Shown piece after piece: positions 1-5,823 of a DNA stretch of 5,838 nucleotides. The position numbers and the translations under genes are program-made. Within the stretch, counting starts at the first letter, position 1, and each line of letters starts with the position of its first letter. This stretch comes from Candidatus Dadabacteria bacterium (GTDB lineage Bacteria > Desulfobacterota_D > UBA1144 > Nemesobacterales > UBA2774), in the NCBI GenBank assembly GCA_003229065.1, contig QIHJ01000121.1, positions 5,579 through 11,416 of the forward strand, in the 5' to 3' direction. A model generated the notes under the pieces. The model was not told where the DNA came from. It did not search any database and saw only the letters and a list, made by a program, of their open reading frames with translations.

Positions 1-74
1 TTTACCTCTTCATGCCCGATCACCAGCTTGTCCATTTCTTCTTTTAGAATTATGAAAGGATTATCTGCGCTCAT
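1..74 (-). CDS. MoxR-family AAA+ ATPase, N-terminal fragment (cut by window edge)
   Basis: Only the first 24 codons are inside the window; the rest lies beyond base 1. Read on the minus strand from the ATG at 74-72, the peptide begins MSADNPFIILKEEMDKLVIG and continues HEEV. A helix followed by 'hhhGxEEV' is the usual opening of MoxR-type AAA+ ATPases, just before the Walker A segment, which is not visible here. A GGAGG Shine-Dalgarno site (complement of 87-91) lies 12 bases upstream of the ATG and supports this start, although the spacing is slightly long. MoxR proteins are cytoplasmic chaperone-like ATPases, often acting with von Willebrand factor A-domain proteins in maturation or stress functions; the partner here is unknown. 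The gene is divergent from the symporter gene. The family call rests on a short motif and is therefore moderate. Confidence 0.62.
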   Translation of the reverse strand, partial: MSADNPFIILKEEMDKLVIGHEEV

Positions 75-117
75 TATTCAGTTTAGCCTCCGTCCAGTTA
101 CTTTCCTGTAACAGTTA

Positions 118-145
118 ATTGTACATAAGCACTTTTTTTTTGCAA
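118..145 (-). promoter_or_regulatory. Predicted sigma-70-type promoter for the MoxR-like gene
   Basis: On the minus strand, TTGCAA (145-140) and TACAAT (123-118) are separated by 16 bases. Seven of those spacer bases continue an A-tract (nine T in a row on the plus strand, 133-141). The -10 matches the consensus at 5 of 6 bases and the -35 at 4 of 6. Transcription would start near 111, giving a leader of about 37 bases containing the GGAGG site. Predicted by eye only. Confidence 0.4.
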
Positions 146-213
146 TAATAGTATACCCCATATGATGAAGTATTTATCGTAATCGGTTCTTAGTGCAATT
201 AACAGAGCGGGGC

Positions 214-227
214 TTTACTTAAGTAAA
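214..227. promoter_or_regulatory. Perfect 14-bp palindrome upstream of the symporter gene (candidate operator)
   Basis: TTTACTTAAGTAAA is perfectly self-complementary, with its centre about 58 bases before the symporter start codon. It sits among possible promoter elements: TTAACA (199-204) with TAAAAT (224-229) at a long 19-base spacing, and TATGAT (233-238) just downstream. A dimeric regulator binding here would overlap the likely polymerase site. I do not recognise the motif as that of a named regulator, and the promoter elements themselves are weak. Confidence 0.35.
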
Positions 228-278
228 ATATATATGATAAGGTACTAAGTTTTCAATACTCTAAAAAAGGACTGACGG

Positions 279-1628
279 ATGCAGGAAAATCTCTCACAAA
301 TATTGTCGGAATTAAGCTCACTGGTTTGGGGAGCCCCGCTCATTGTATTACTGTTGGGTACAGGCATATATCTCACCGTGCTCCTAAGAGGTATACAGTT
401 CCGCGCCCTCTGGCCCGCCCTCTATCTTGCGCTAATTAAAAGGAAAGAAAGCACTGAGGCCGAGGGAGACATTACGCAGTTCCAGGCTCTCATGACCGCG
501 CTTTCCGCCACAGTAGGCGTCGGTAATATTGCGGGGGTTGCGACGGCCATTGCAGTCGGGGGGCCGGGTGCGCTTTTTTGGATGTGGATTACAGGGCTTC
601 TCGGAATGGCGACCAAGTACTCAGAGGCCGTTTTAGCCGTGAAGTACAGGGAAACGGATAAGTTCGGTTATATGAGCGGCGGGCCTATGTACTACATTTC
701 AAAGGGACTCGGTCTCAAGTGGCTCGGATTCCTTTTCGCTCTGTTCGCTTCAATCGCAGCTTTTGGAATCGGCAACATGGTTCAGTCAAATTCCGTAGCC
801 GACGCCCTAGGCGAGGCGTTCGGAATCCCCTTTTGGATAACGGGGGTTGTGCTCTGTATCGGGACAGGCCTGGTCATATTAGGCGGCATAAAAAGTATCG
901 CCCGGACTACTAGCGCAATAGTACCGTTCATGATCATCTTCTATTTAATAGGGGCTGTAATCACACTATTCGTTTACTGGGAAAATGTTCCCGCAGCATT
1001 TTATTCTATTTTTCAACATGCCCTCTCTCCTACCGCCGCCGCAGGCGGTTTTTTGGGGGCCACTATCGCGCAAACGCTCAGGATGGGAGTCTCCCGTGGT
1101 ATATTCTCAAACGAGTCCGGACTCGGAAGCTCCCCCATAGCCGCCGCCGCCGCTAAAACCAAAAACCCTGTAGGCCAGGGTCTTGTATCCATGACCCAGA
1201 CATTCATAGACACTATTGTGGTCTGCACCTTCACGGGTTTAGTGATCCTCTCAAGCGGCGTCTGGACCTCGGGAGAAAACGGCGCGGCTCTGTCAGCGGA
1301 AGCATTTGAAAGCGGCACTAGGTTCGGTGCCGATATAGTTGCAATAAGCCTTGCTTTCTTTGCTTACTCGACTCTTCTGGGATGGAGCTACTACGGTGAG
1401 AAAGCGATAGAATATATACTAAAGGAAAGGGCTGTAATGCCTTACAGGGTCGTGTTCACTTTAGTGGTATTCTTAGGGGCCGTTGTAAAGCTCGAGCTCG
1501 TCTGGGCTTTTGCCGACATCATGAACGGGCTCATGGCATTCCCCAATTTAATAGGCCTCATTGGCTTGTCCGGAGTAGTGGTCGAGGAGACCAAGAAGTA
1601 TCTTCTGCTAGAGACATCGATGAAGTAA
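279..1628 (+). CDS. AGCS-family alanine/amino acid:cation (Na+) symporter
   Basis: This is a complete 449-residue inner-membrane transporter of the alanine or glycine:cation symporter family (AgcS, AlsT/DagA type), which imports alanine, glycine or related amino acids with Na+ or H+. The family signature is nearly intact at residues 93-109 ([17 protein letters not shown]), with Gly106 where Ala is common. Other family blocks are [15 protein letters not shown] just before it, YMSGGPMYY at 131-139 and [18 protein letters not shown] around 277-294. Hydrophobic segments run the whole length, and the size is typical of the family (about 440-490 residues), so nothing appears truncated. The start follows AAAAGGA (265-271) with a 7-base spacer. 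It is transcribed alone, divergent from the MoxR-like gene and closed by a hairpin at 1633-1667. A perfect palindrome at 214-227 may control it. The family is secure; the exact substrate and coupling ion cannot be read from the sequence. Confidence 0.95.
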   Translation: MQENLSQILSELSSLVWGAPLIVLLLGTGIYLTVLLRGIQFRALWPALYLALIKRKESTEAEGDITQFQALMTALSATVGVGNIAGVATAIAVGGPGALFWMWITGLLGMATKYSEAVLAVKYRETDKFGYMSGGPMYYISKGLGLKWLGFLFALFASIAAFGIGNMVQSNSVADALGEAFGIPFWITGVVLCIGTGLVILGGIKSIARTTSAIVPFMIIFYLIGAVITLFVYWENVPAAFYSIFQHALSPTAAAGGFLGATIAQTLRMGVSRGIFSNESGLGSSPIAAAAAKTKNPVGQGLVSMTQTFIDTIVVCTFTGLVILSSGVWTSGENGAALSAEAFESGTRFGADIVAISLAFFAYSTLLGWSYYGEKAIEYILKERAVMPYRVVFTLVVFLGAVVKLELVWAFADIMNGLMAFPNLIGLIGLSGVVVEETKKYLLLETSMK

Positions 1629-1632
1629 CATT

Positions 1633-1667
1633 GGGTTTTATAAAATCCGCGGGGTTTTATAAAATCC
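1633..1667 (+). terminator. Hairpin from a duplicated 16-bp block, probable terminator of the symporter gene
   Basis: The block GGGTTTTATAAAATCC occurs twice, at 1633-1648 and 1652-1667, separated by GCG. Because the block is itself nearly palindromic, the two copies can pair over all 16 positions (14 Watson-Crick and two G-U pairs), giving a long stem with a tiny loop. It starts four bases after the symporter stop codon. The T-tract after it is poor (GTGTTTGTTCT at about 1675-1685), so it may end transcription weakly or mainly protect the 3' end of the mRNA. Confidence 0.5.
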
Positions 1668-1683
1668 CCAGCGGGTGTTTGTT

Positions 1684-1713
1684 CTGACTATCGGACTATG
1701 AGACGGTTATAAT
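1684..1713 (+). promoter_or_regulatory. Predicted sigma-70-type promoter of the two-gene envelope operon
   Basis: CTGACT (1684-1689) lies 18 bases before a perfect TATAAT (1708-1713). Transcription would begin near 1720, leaving a leader of about 40 bases before the ATG at 1761. It lies just after the symporter hairpin, as expected for a separate transcription unit. Confidence 0.5.
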
Positions 1714-1760
1714 TTGAGACCTGAGCAATTCCATACTAAAATACTAAGAGTTTCTCACAG

Positions 1761-2198
1761 ATGATAACTGTTATGAATAAAGCTACATTGCTAACGGCAG
1801 TCGGCTTACTTTTAGTGAGCATGTTTTTAGTCTCAGCTACTTCCGTGCAAGCTGCGGATTGGGAGCAAGTAGGCTACGGTACGCTTCAGAGTGGCAGCAG
1901 GTTCGACGTGTATGTCGATACCCGTACCACTCTGCACATTGGCGATAAAGTCCGGTTTTGGCAGGGACATGTCTTCTATACCGAGCAGCAGCTCCCTTCA
2001 GGGGCACCTTATATGCGGGTCAGTATCGAGAGAGAAGGGGACTGTGTAGAGAAGAGCGACAAGAGCTTACAGGCGATTTTTTACGCCAGAGACGGCTCGG
2101 TACTTAAAAGTTATAATGAAGATAACGCTCTCAAGCCCGCCGGTCCCGATACTATAAGGCGTCAGGTGCTTGAATTCGTTTGTACATATAAAAACTAA
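1761..2198 (+). CDS. Exported small protein, surface-adhesin protein E-like
   Basis: This 145-residue secreted protein has a classic Sec signal peptide: a short basic start (MNK), a hydrophobic core (about residues 8-27) and a SVQA|ADW cleavage site after Ala31. The mature part of about 114 residues opens with a Trp (34), has a YVDT strand (51-54), and carries two cysteines, Cys95 in 'GDC' and Cys141 in 'FVCTY', that could form a disulfide in the periplasm or outside the cell. The pattern W...Y-D...W...DC...DG-V...C resembles the surface-adhesin protein E family, known from Haemophilus; this is a pattern match, not a search result. TAAGAG (1745-1750) lies 10 bases before the ATG. An internal ATG at 1773 would shorten the signal peptide by four residues but has no better ribosome site. 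The lipoprotein gene starts 20 bases downstream and looks like a paralogue. Function is unknown; adhesion or envelope stability are possibilities. Confidence 0.75.
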   Translation: MITVMNKATLLTAVGLLLVSMFLVSATSVQAADWEQVGYGTLQSGSRFDVYVDTRTTLHIGDKVRFWQGHVFYTEQQLPSGAPYMRVSIEREGDCVEKSDKSLQAIFYARDGSVLKSYNEDNALKPAGPDTIRRQVLEFVCTYKN

Positions 2199-2218
2199 TC
2201 CGGAGAAGGACATTTAAG

Positions 2219-2659
2219 ATGATCAAATTCAACATATTATTAGCAGCGGCATTTCTTTCAATTTCCGTGTGTCTCATTTCCTGCGGAGGCGGAGATAACG
2301 GCGAGCGCCCCGACATAGGATGGAAATACCTGGGCGACATGCAGCCCGAACCCGGTGTGACGGTATCCTTATACCTTGATACGGACAATATCGAAGTAGA
2401 CGATAATATCAGGAAATTCTCTATAAAGTATGTTCAAAGAAAAATAGATGATGAAAACGACCCGGGCTACGTAAGACAGCTCGCTTATTGGGAAGTCGAC
2501 TGCTATGACAGGAAGCTCTACAGGCTCAAGGAGGAATACTACAGTCCCTCATCAAAACTCATAAGCAGTACGGATGAGAGGAAAGAGGAAAAATACGCAG
2601 GTGATCAGTCGCTAGGGGCGAAGATGTCCTATACCGCCTGCCGGTATGCGGGTAATTAA
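2219..2659 (+). CDS. Small outer-envelope lipoprotein, paralogue of the preceding exported protein
   Basis: This is a 146-residue lipoprotein. The signal peptide ends in a lipobox LISC with the lipidated cysteine at residue 22, followed by GGGDNGE. Asp is absent from the +2 position, so in an enteric-like system it would be expected to go to the outer membrane. The mature part follows the same plan as the upstream protein: Trp35, a LYLDT strand (51-55), EVDC with Cys95, then a strand and Cys141 in 'TACRY'. Cys95 and Cys141 fall at identical residue numbers in both proteins. The mature chain is rich in charged residues and Tyr, and a poorly structured linker (about 23-33) separates the anchor from the fold. 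A strong GGAGAAGGA site (2202-2210) lies 8 bases before the ATG, and only 20 bases separate the two genes, so co-transcription is very likely. The precise function is unknown. Confidence 0.78.
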   Translation: MIKFNILLAAAFLSISVCLISCGGGDNGERPDIGWKYLGDMQPEPGVTVSLYLDTDNIEVDDNIRKFSIKYVQRKIDDENDPGYVRQLAYWEVDCYDRKLYRLKEEYYSPSSKLISSTDERKEEKYAGDQSLGAKMSYTACRYAGN

Positions 2660-2681
2660 TTATACTTAAACGTGTCACATG

Positions 2682-2702
2682 AACTAAAGCCTAGTAGTTT
2701 TT
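2682..2702 (+). terminator. Weak possible terminator after the envelope operon
   Basis: AACTA (2682-2686) can pair with TAGTT (2695-2699) around an 8-base loop, and the T-run continues to 2702. The stem is short and AT-rich, so it is a weak candidate and read-through into the CHAT gene is possible. Confidence 0.2.
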
Positions 2703-2724
2703 GTAGTTAGTTATTTGCATAGTT

Positions 2725-2750
2725 ATGTTGTAAGGTTGTATTTACAACAT
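2725..2750. promoter_or_regulatory. Nested inverted repeats covering the start codon of the CHAT gene
   Basis: ATGTTGTAA (2725-2733) is the exact reverse complement of TTACAACAT (2742-2750), with an 8-base spacer. Inside it, GTTGTA (2735-2740) and TACAAC (2743-2748) form a second inverted repeat with a 2-base centre. As DNA this could be an operator. As RNA the 9-bp stem would pair the first two bases of the AUG and half of the only Shine-Dalgarno-like bases (AAGG, 2732-2735). Weak promoter-like elements overlap it (TTGCAT 2715-2720 with TTGTAT 2736-2741, or TTGTAG 2701-2706 with TATGTT 2724-2729). The first of these would yield a nearly leaderless mRNA. Both roles are inference. Confidence 0.45.
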
Positions 2751-5043
2751 GCTCAACTATACAATAAATTACATTATTACTTTGCCTGATGCGAATCCCT
2801 CGGACTTGAGTATTTTTCAGGGATTTTCCCATGACCTTTTAAGATCTGCCGCTACTATAGATAAAATATTAAATGATCTACCCCTAAGTTTTGTAGAATT
2901 TAACTTCAAGAGAGATTTTGTAATTGGCATGCGAATGAGTGGCATGTCCCGATACAATATTATCCCTATTACTAAGTCCAATTTGAAATACTTGCCTATA
3001 AGTATCAGATCTCCATTTTATTGCATTTTTAGCGATGAGGAGACATTTGACCTAACGGAAGATTTTATTGAAAGCTCACCTTTTCCTATTTTACACATAT
3101 CGACTCTGAAAACTAATTCAGTGCTATCGATTGAGAAGGTGGCATTCAAAGACATAGTTGGACATGCAAGGAAGGTGTTAGAGCATATTGAATATCAATT
3201 ACCAAAACCAATAATATCAAAAGCTAAAGAAGCACTAAATAATGCAAAGCGTTGGAAAAAGAAAGATATTAAGTCAGATGAAAGAGGACATTTAATAACA
3301 TATCCAAATGAAATCGTCTTAAAGTCTATGAATTTTCATTTTATGAATGAAAATCAATTAGTTGCGAGTATAAAGGATGATGTTTACGTTCATGCATTAC
3401 TCAATACCGTTGAAATAATTGATAAGGAAAGACAAAAAGTATTTCGAGCAAATGATAATAAGCTGCCTCATCCACCGTGTACGACGTTGATACTATCATT
3501 ACCTTCGATGTATCGTCATATCTATAAAAATAAAATTAATACTCATAATTTGGGCGATGCACTAGATACTCGAAAATTAACTCAGACTTTAAAGTTTCTT
3601 CAACAACAAAGGAATTATTACGTTGCTGTTGATCCAAAAAAATTAAGATCGGGAATAGCTGATTTGTTTTCATCTCCTGAATTTTTAACACTCATGAAAG
3701 AAAGGCAAAATGAAATGATTGCATACACTTATGGAGTAGCTGTAAAATCCTGTAATAACTTTGCTCCATGTTTAAGGTTACCTCCTTCATTAAATACCTT
3801 GCAGGGTGACATAATTCAATTAGCAAATTGCGATAGAGCCAACTCTAATAATAAAGTCTTAAAAATTAATCGCCTATTTTCTAGGTTAATACAAAAAATG
3901 TCCGATATGATAGACCAAGATATATTGAAGTTTATAGAAAGGTATCCATTCTCTATAAAAATAATTTCAGACAGCCCAATAGAATGGATTAATATTCGTG
4001 ATTTACCACTCATGATCAGATTTAATACTAGCAGAATCTCTTCTACTCCAGGTAATTTGTTTTTTCATCAGGTAACTGATAGTAGGGGTATTTTACTATC
4101 CCCAGAGGATTTGACGGACATTTTAGTACTACGATCTTTTAAGAAAGGTGATCCTATAAGAAGAACTCTAGAAACTGCAATAAACTTGATGTTGAATGAT
4201 AAAGAATCCACTGAACCGATATTGGAGGTATTCAAGTCTAATTCTGTAAAATTCGATCAGTTAAAGAAATACAATGATGAAGTAGATCCTCCAGATGAAT
4301 TGGATGTTAGCGTGACCTTTGTGGATGTATTCTGTGAGAGGGATATTATAAATGCACTTGATAAGTTTACTGGTCAAATAATGATATTTGATGGTCATGC
4401 ATCTCATGATAGTGATACTGACATTGGTTCAGTTTTATTAGGCGATAACAAATTAGATGTATGGGATTTAAAGTATAAGACACGTATACCACCAATTGTA
4501 ATACTTAGTGCATGCGATACGCACCCTATAGATGCATCACATGCATCTACTGCCAACGGGTTTTTAGCAGCCGGAACTCTATCTGTTTTAGCTACCGTTT
4601 TGCCTATAGATGCATTGTATGCATCAATTTTTATTGCAAGACTCATATTAAGAATTAAATTGTATGTCCCAAACGAAGTATACAATCTAAATCGACAGTT
4701 AAGATGGAATGATATAATATCAGGTCTTCAGAGAATGAACTATGTTACCGAGATATTACATCTACTTTGTGAATATGGGAATGTTGTGAAGATCGATAAA
4801 GATGCATACTTGAGAATATCATACCAATCTAATATGTTCATCAATTCAAATAATCCATCCTGGTATGAGGATGTGCTAGAGCTCATAGCTGAAGAATCTG
4901 GTTTTACTATTGATGAAGTCAAAAAATTAATATCAAAATATGCTCAGTTTCCAGAATCTATGAAATATATTCAGATGGGTAACCCAGATCAAATTCTTAT
5001 CGTAAAAAAGGATATGTCAGATAAGTATAGAAAAATTCAATAG
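2749..5043 (+). CDS. CHAT-domain (caspase-like) cysteine protease with an uncharacterised N-terminal half
   Basis: This 764-residue soluble protein has a CHAT (clan CD, caspase-like) domain at roughly residues 395-650. Seen directly: a core strand plus IKIISDSPIEWINIRDLP (403-420) resembling the CHAT 'v-D..l..lP' opening; FDGHASHD (547-554), with His550 the likely catalytic base; and VILSACDT, with Cys589 the likely nucleophile, followed by NGFLAAGTLSVLATVLPID, the usual CHAT 'GLaraflaAGa..Vva.lwpvdD' element. The dyad therefore looks intact, although Ala551 replaces the common Gly after His. Residues 1-395 match nothing I recognise. They contain alpha/beta-like stretches, a basic helical segment near 155-180 and a CLRLPPSLN motif at 341-349, with no obvious TPR, transmembrane or signal segment. 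The tail after 650 is mainly helical. An in-frame TAA at 2731 fixes the upstream limit, and the ribosome site is poor. The gene is much more AT-rich than its neighbours and stands alone, which suggests transfer. CHAT proteins are often effectors of stress or anti-phage systems; that role is inferred here. Confidence 0.85.
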   Translation: MLNYTINYIITLPDANPSDLSIFQGFSHDLLRSAATIDKILNDLPLSFVEFNFKRDFVIGMRMSGMSRYNIIPITKSNLKYLPISIRSPFYCIFSDEETFDLTEDFIESSPFPILHISTLKTNSVLSIEKVAFKDIVGHARKVLEHIEYQLPKPIISKAKEALNNAKRWKKKDIKSDERGHLITYPNEIVLKSMNFHFMNENQLVASIKDDVYVHALLNTVEIIDKERQKVFRANDNKLPHPPCTTLILSLPSMYRHIYKNKINTHNLGDALDTRKLTQTLKFLQQQRNYYVAVDPKKLRSGIADLFSSPEFLTLMKERQNEMIAYTYGVAVKSCNNFAPCLRLPPSLNTLQGDIIQLANCDRANSNNKVLKINRLFSRLIQKMSDMIDQDILKFIERYPFSIKIISDSPIEWINIRDLPLMIRFNTSRISSTPGNLFFHQVTDSRGILLSPEDLTDILVLRSFKKGDPIRRTLETAINLMLNDKESTEPILEVFKSNSVKFDQLKKYNDEVDPPDELDVSVTFVDVFCERDIINALDKFTGQIMIFDGHASHDSDTDIGSVLLGDNKLDVWDLKYKTRIPPIVILSACDTHPIDASHASTANGFLAAGTLSVLATVLPIDALYASIFIARLILRIKLYVPNEVYNLNRQLRWNDIISGLQRMNYVTEILHLLCEYGNVVKIDKDAYLRISYQSNMFINSNNPSWYEDVLELIAEESGFTIDEVKKLISKYAQFPESMKYIQMGNPDQILIVKKDMSDKYRKIQ
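4525..4547 (+). repeat. Intragenic repeat, copy 1 (palindromic GATGCAT/ATGCATC unit)
   Basis: CCTATAGATGCAT, then CAC, then ATGCATC. The second copy at 4603-4625 differs only in the three central bases. Within each copy GATGCAT and ATGCATC are exact inverted repeats. It lies in the CHAT coding sequence just after the catalytic Cys589 codon and encodes PIDASHAS (593-600). Confidence 0.6.
4603..4625 (+). repeat. Intragenic repeat, copy 2 (palindromic GATGCAT/ATGCATC unit)
   Basis: CCTATAGATGCAT, then TGT, then ATGCATC. It starts 78 bases (26 codons, in frame) after copy 1 and encodes PIDALYAS (619-626), the segment that matches the usual CHAT 'wpvdD' element. Twenty of 23 bases are identical to copy 1. 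Confidence 0.6.
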
Positions 5044-5135
5044 TACACTTACTTACATTCGTCTGTATCTTTAGTCAAAGGATGTTCTTAAATTAGAGTT
5101 CTATTTTTACTAAATAACTCGAATGTGTTCATAGT

Positions 5136-5366
5136 TCAATGTTTCGTGTCGTCCGGTATAAGCACCATTTCCCAAATGGAAAACATCAATTTTTCTTTTT
5201 CACTCAGCTTCTGTAGCTTGCCTTCGAGCATTTCGTGTGAGTATTTATTTGCGAATTCATTTAGATCATGCACCGATACCTCGACCTCTTGAGAGGAATC
5301 AAAATAGGTAACTTGAAAGCCGCTGTCCGTTTGCGTTGCCGCAAATCTTGTTGTGTCGTTATTCAT
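5136..5366 (-). CDS. Small protein of unknown function (76 aa)
   Basis: I do not recognise this protein. It is real on the strength of its ribosome site: on the minus strand GGAGA (5378-5374) lies 7 bases before the ATG, and a promoter-like pair lies further upstream. The N-terminal 32 residues are Thr/Ser/Gln-rich with likely beta strands (GFQVTYFDS, EVEVSVH). Residues 34-69 look helical and amphipathic (HDLNEFANKYSHEMLEGKLQ, then the charged KLSEKEKL, then FSIWEMVLI). It ends in the polar PDDTKH. There is no signal peptide, membrane segment or cysteine. It is convergent with the CHAT gene, with 92 bases between the two stop codons and no clear terminator between them, and divergent from the 92-residue gene. 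Its composition is closer to the host-like genes than to the CHAT gene. Confidence 0.7.
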   Translation of the reverse strand: MNNDTTRFAATQTDSGFQVTYFDSSQEVEVSVHDLNEFANKYSHEMLEGKLQKLSEKEKLMFSIWEMVLIPDDTKH

Positions 5367-5394
5367 TTTATAGTCTCCGTTTAATTCTACTAAT

Positions 5395-5423
5395 CAATAT
5401 AATCACTCAGTACGCGATTTAAA
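5395..5423 (-). promoter_or_regulatory. Predicted promoter of the 76-aa gene
   Basis: On the minus strand, TTTAAA (5423-5418) and TATATT (5400-5395) are 17 bases apart, with 4 of 6 and 5 of 6 consensus matches. A GGGCA/TGCCC inverted repeat abuts the upstream side of the -35, where an activator could bind. Predicted by eye. Confidence 0.3.
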
Positions 5424-5438
5424 GGGCATTATTTGCCC
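5424..5438. repeat. Short inverted repeat GGGCA-TTATT-TGCCC
   Basis: Perfect 5-bp arms (5424-5428 and 5434-5438) surround a 5-base loop in the middle of the divergent intergenic region. On the plus strand an AT-rich tract follows, but no plus-strand gene ends nearby, so a protein-binding site between the two divergent promoters is likelier than a terminator. Confidence 0.35.
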
Positions 5439-5488
5439 ATATTTTATTAGATTCTAAGTCTCTGTAATCAATAGACAATGTGACCATC

Positions 5489-5518
5489 TTGCGCTTAAAT
5501 CCTTAAGTGATGTAGAAT
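5489..5518 (+). promoter_or_regulatory. Predicted promoter of the 92-aa gene with a palindrome in its spacer
   Basis: TTGCGC (5489-5494) and TAGAAT (5513-5518) are 18 bases apart. CTTAA-ATCC-TTAAG (5494-5507) is an inverted repeat lying between them, with outer CATC (5485-5488) and GATG (5509-5512) extending the symmetry. A repressor bound there would block polymerase directly. The expected start is near 5525, leaving a leader of about 20 bases that contains the ribosome site. Confidence 0.4.
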
Positions 5519-5544
5519 TGTTCATACAGTAATGGAGAGTATAT

Positions 5545-5823
5545 ATGGCCAGTACATACCTAGAGGGTGAGAGGGCGCTTGAGAGGCTCGGGGATCTGAC
5601 AGAGCTCATTTTTAAAGAAGCTCAGAACAAAGCTCTGAATGAAGACAGAAAACTCATTCTCGATAAGCTGATGGGACAGATGGGCGATGCAATCAATGAG
5701 CGCGATATAAAAAAAGCCAAAGAGCTTGTGGTTGTTATGTTGGTAGAGGTCCTGGGATATGAGAATAAGAGGGCCGAATTTGTAATGAACAACCACTTAA
5801 ATAAAAACGCCGGCTGGGACTAG
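5545..5823 (+). CDS. Small helical cytoplasmic protein of unknown function (92 aa)
   Basis: I do not recognise the family. GGAGAG (5534-5539) lies 5 bases before the ATG, which supports the start. The protein is highly charged and appears almost entirely alpha-helical: about 5-30 (EGERALERLGDLTELIFKEA), 32-52 (NEDRKLILDKLMGQMGDAIN) and 54-76 (DIKKAKELVVVMLVEVLGY), ending in a polar NNHLNKNAGWD tail. The third helix is hydrophobic on one face, consistent with a small helical bundle or a dimer. There is no cysteine, signal peptide or recognisable DNA-binding motif. It is transcribed from its own promoter, divergent from the 76-residue gene, and its promoter contains a repressor-like palindrome. 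Codon use resembles the host-like genes of the window rather than the CHAT gene. Confidence 0.75.
   Translation: MASTYLEGERALERLGDLTELIFKEAQNKALNEDRKLILDKLMGQMGDAINERDIKKAKELVVVMLVEVLGYENKRAEFVMNNHLNKNAGWD

Noticed and set aside
1013..1318. A 101-codon minus-strand reading frame inside the symporter gene.
   Set aside because: It lies wholly within a well-supported gene on the other strand, has no ribosome site or recognisable motif, and its Ala/Pro-rich content mirrors the symporter codons.
2152..2388. A 78-codon minus-strand frame across the junction of the two envelope genes.
   Set aside because: It overlaps two convincing genes and their ribosome site, and shows no start signal or family similarity of its own.
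2749..3900. TPR repeats or a gasdermin-like domain in the N-terminal half of the CHAT protein.
   Set aside because: No regular 34-residue helical repeat and no gasdermin-like features are visible, so no name is given to this half.
5055..5126. ACATTCG (5055-5061) and CGAATGT (5120-5126) as a terminator between the CHAT and 76-aa genes.
   Set aside because: The arms are only 7 bases with a 58-base gap and no adjacent T-tract, so I see no convincing terminator in 5044-5135.
2718..5136. CATAGTT occurs on both sides of the CHAT gene (2718-2724 and 5130-5136) and could be an insertion target duplication.
   Set aside because: Seven bases shared between two ~100-base AT-rich stretches is expected by chance about as often as not, and the right copy overlaps the stop codon of the 76-aa gene. 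No mobile-element ends accompany it.
5560..5796. A 78-codon minus-strand frame opposite the 92-aa gene.
   Set aside because: The plus-strand frame has a good Shine-Dalgarno site and a charged helical product, whereas the minus-strand product looks like a reverse-complement shadow.
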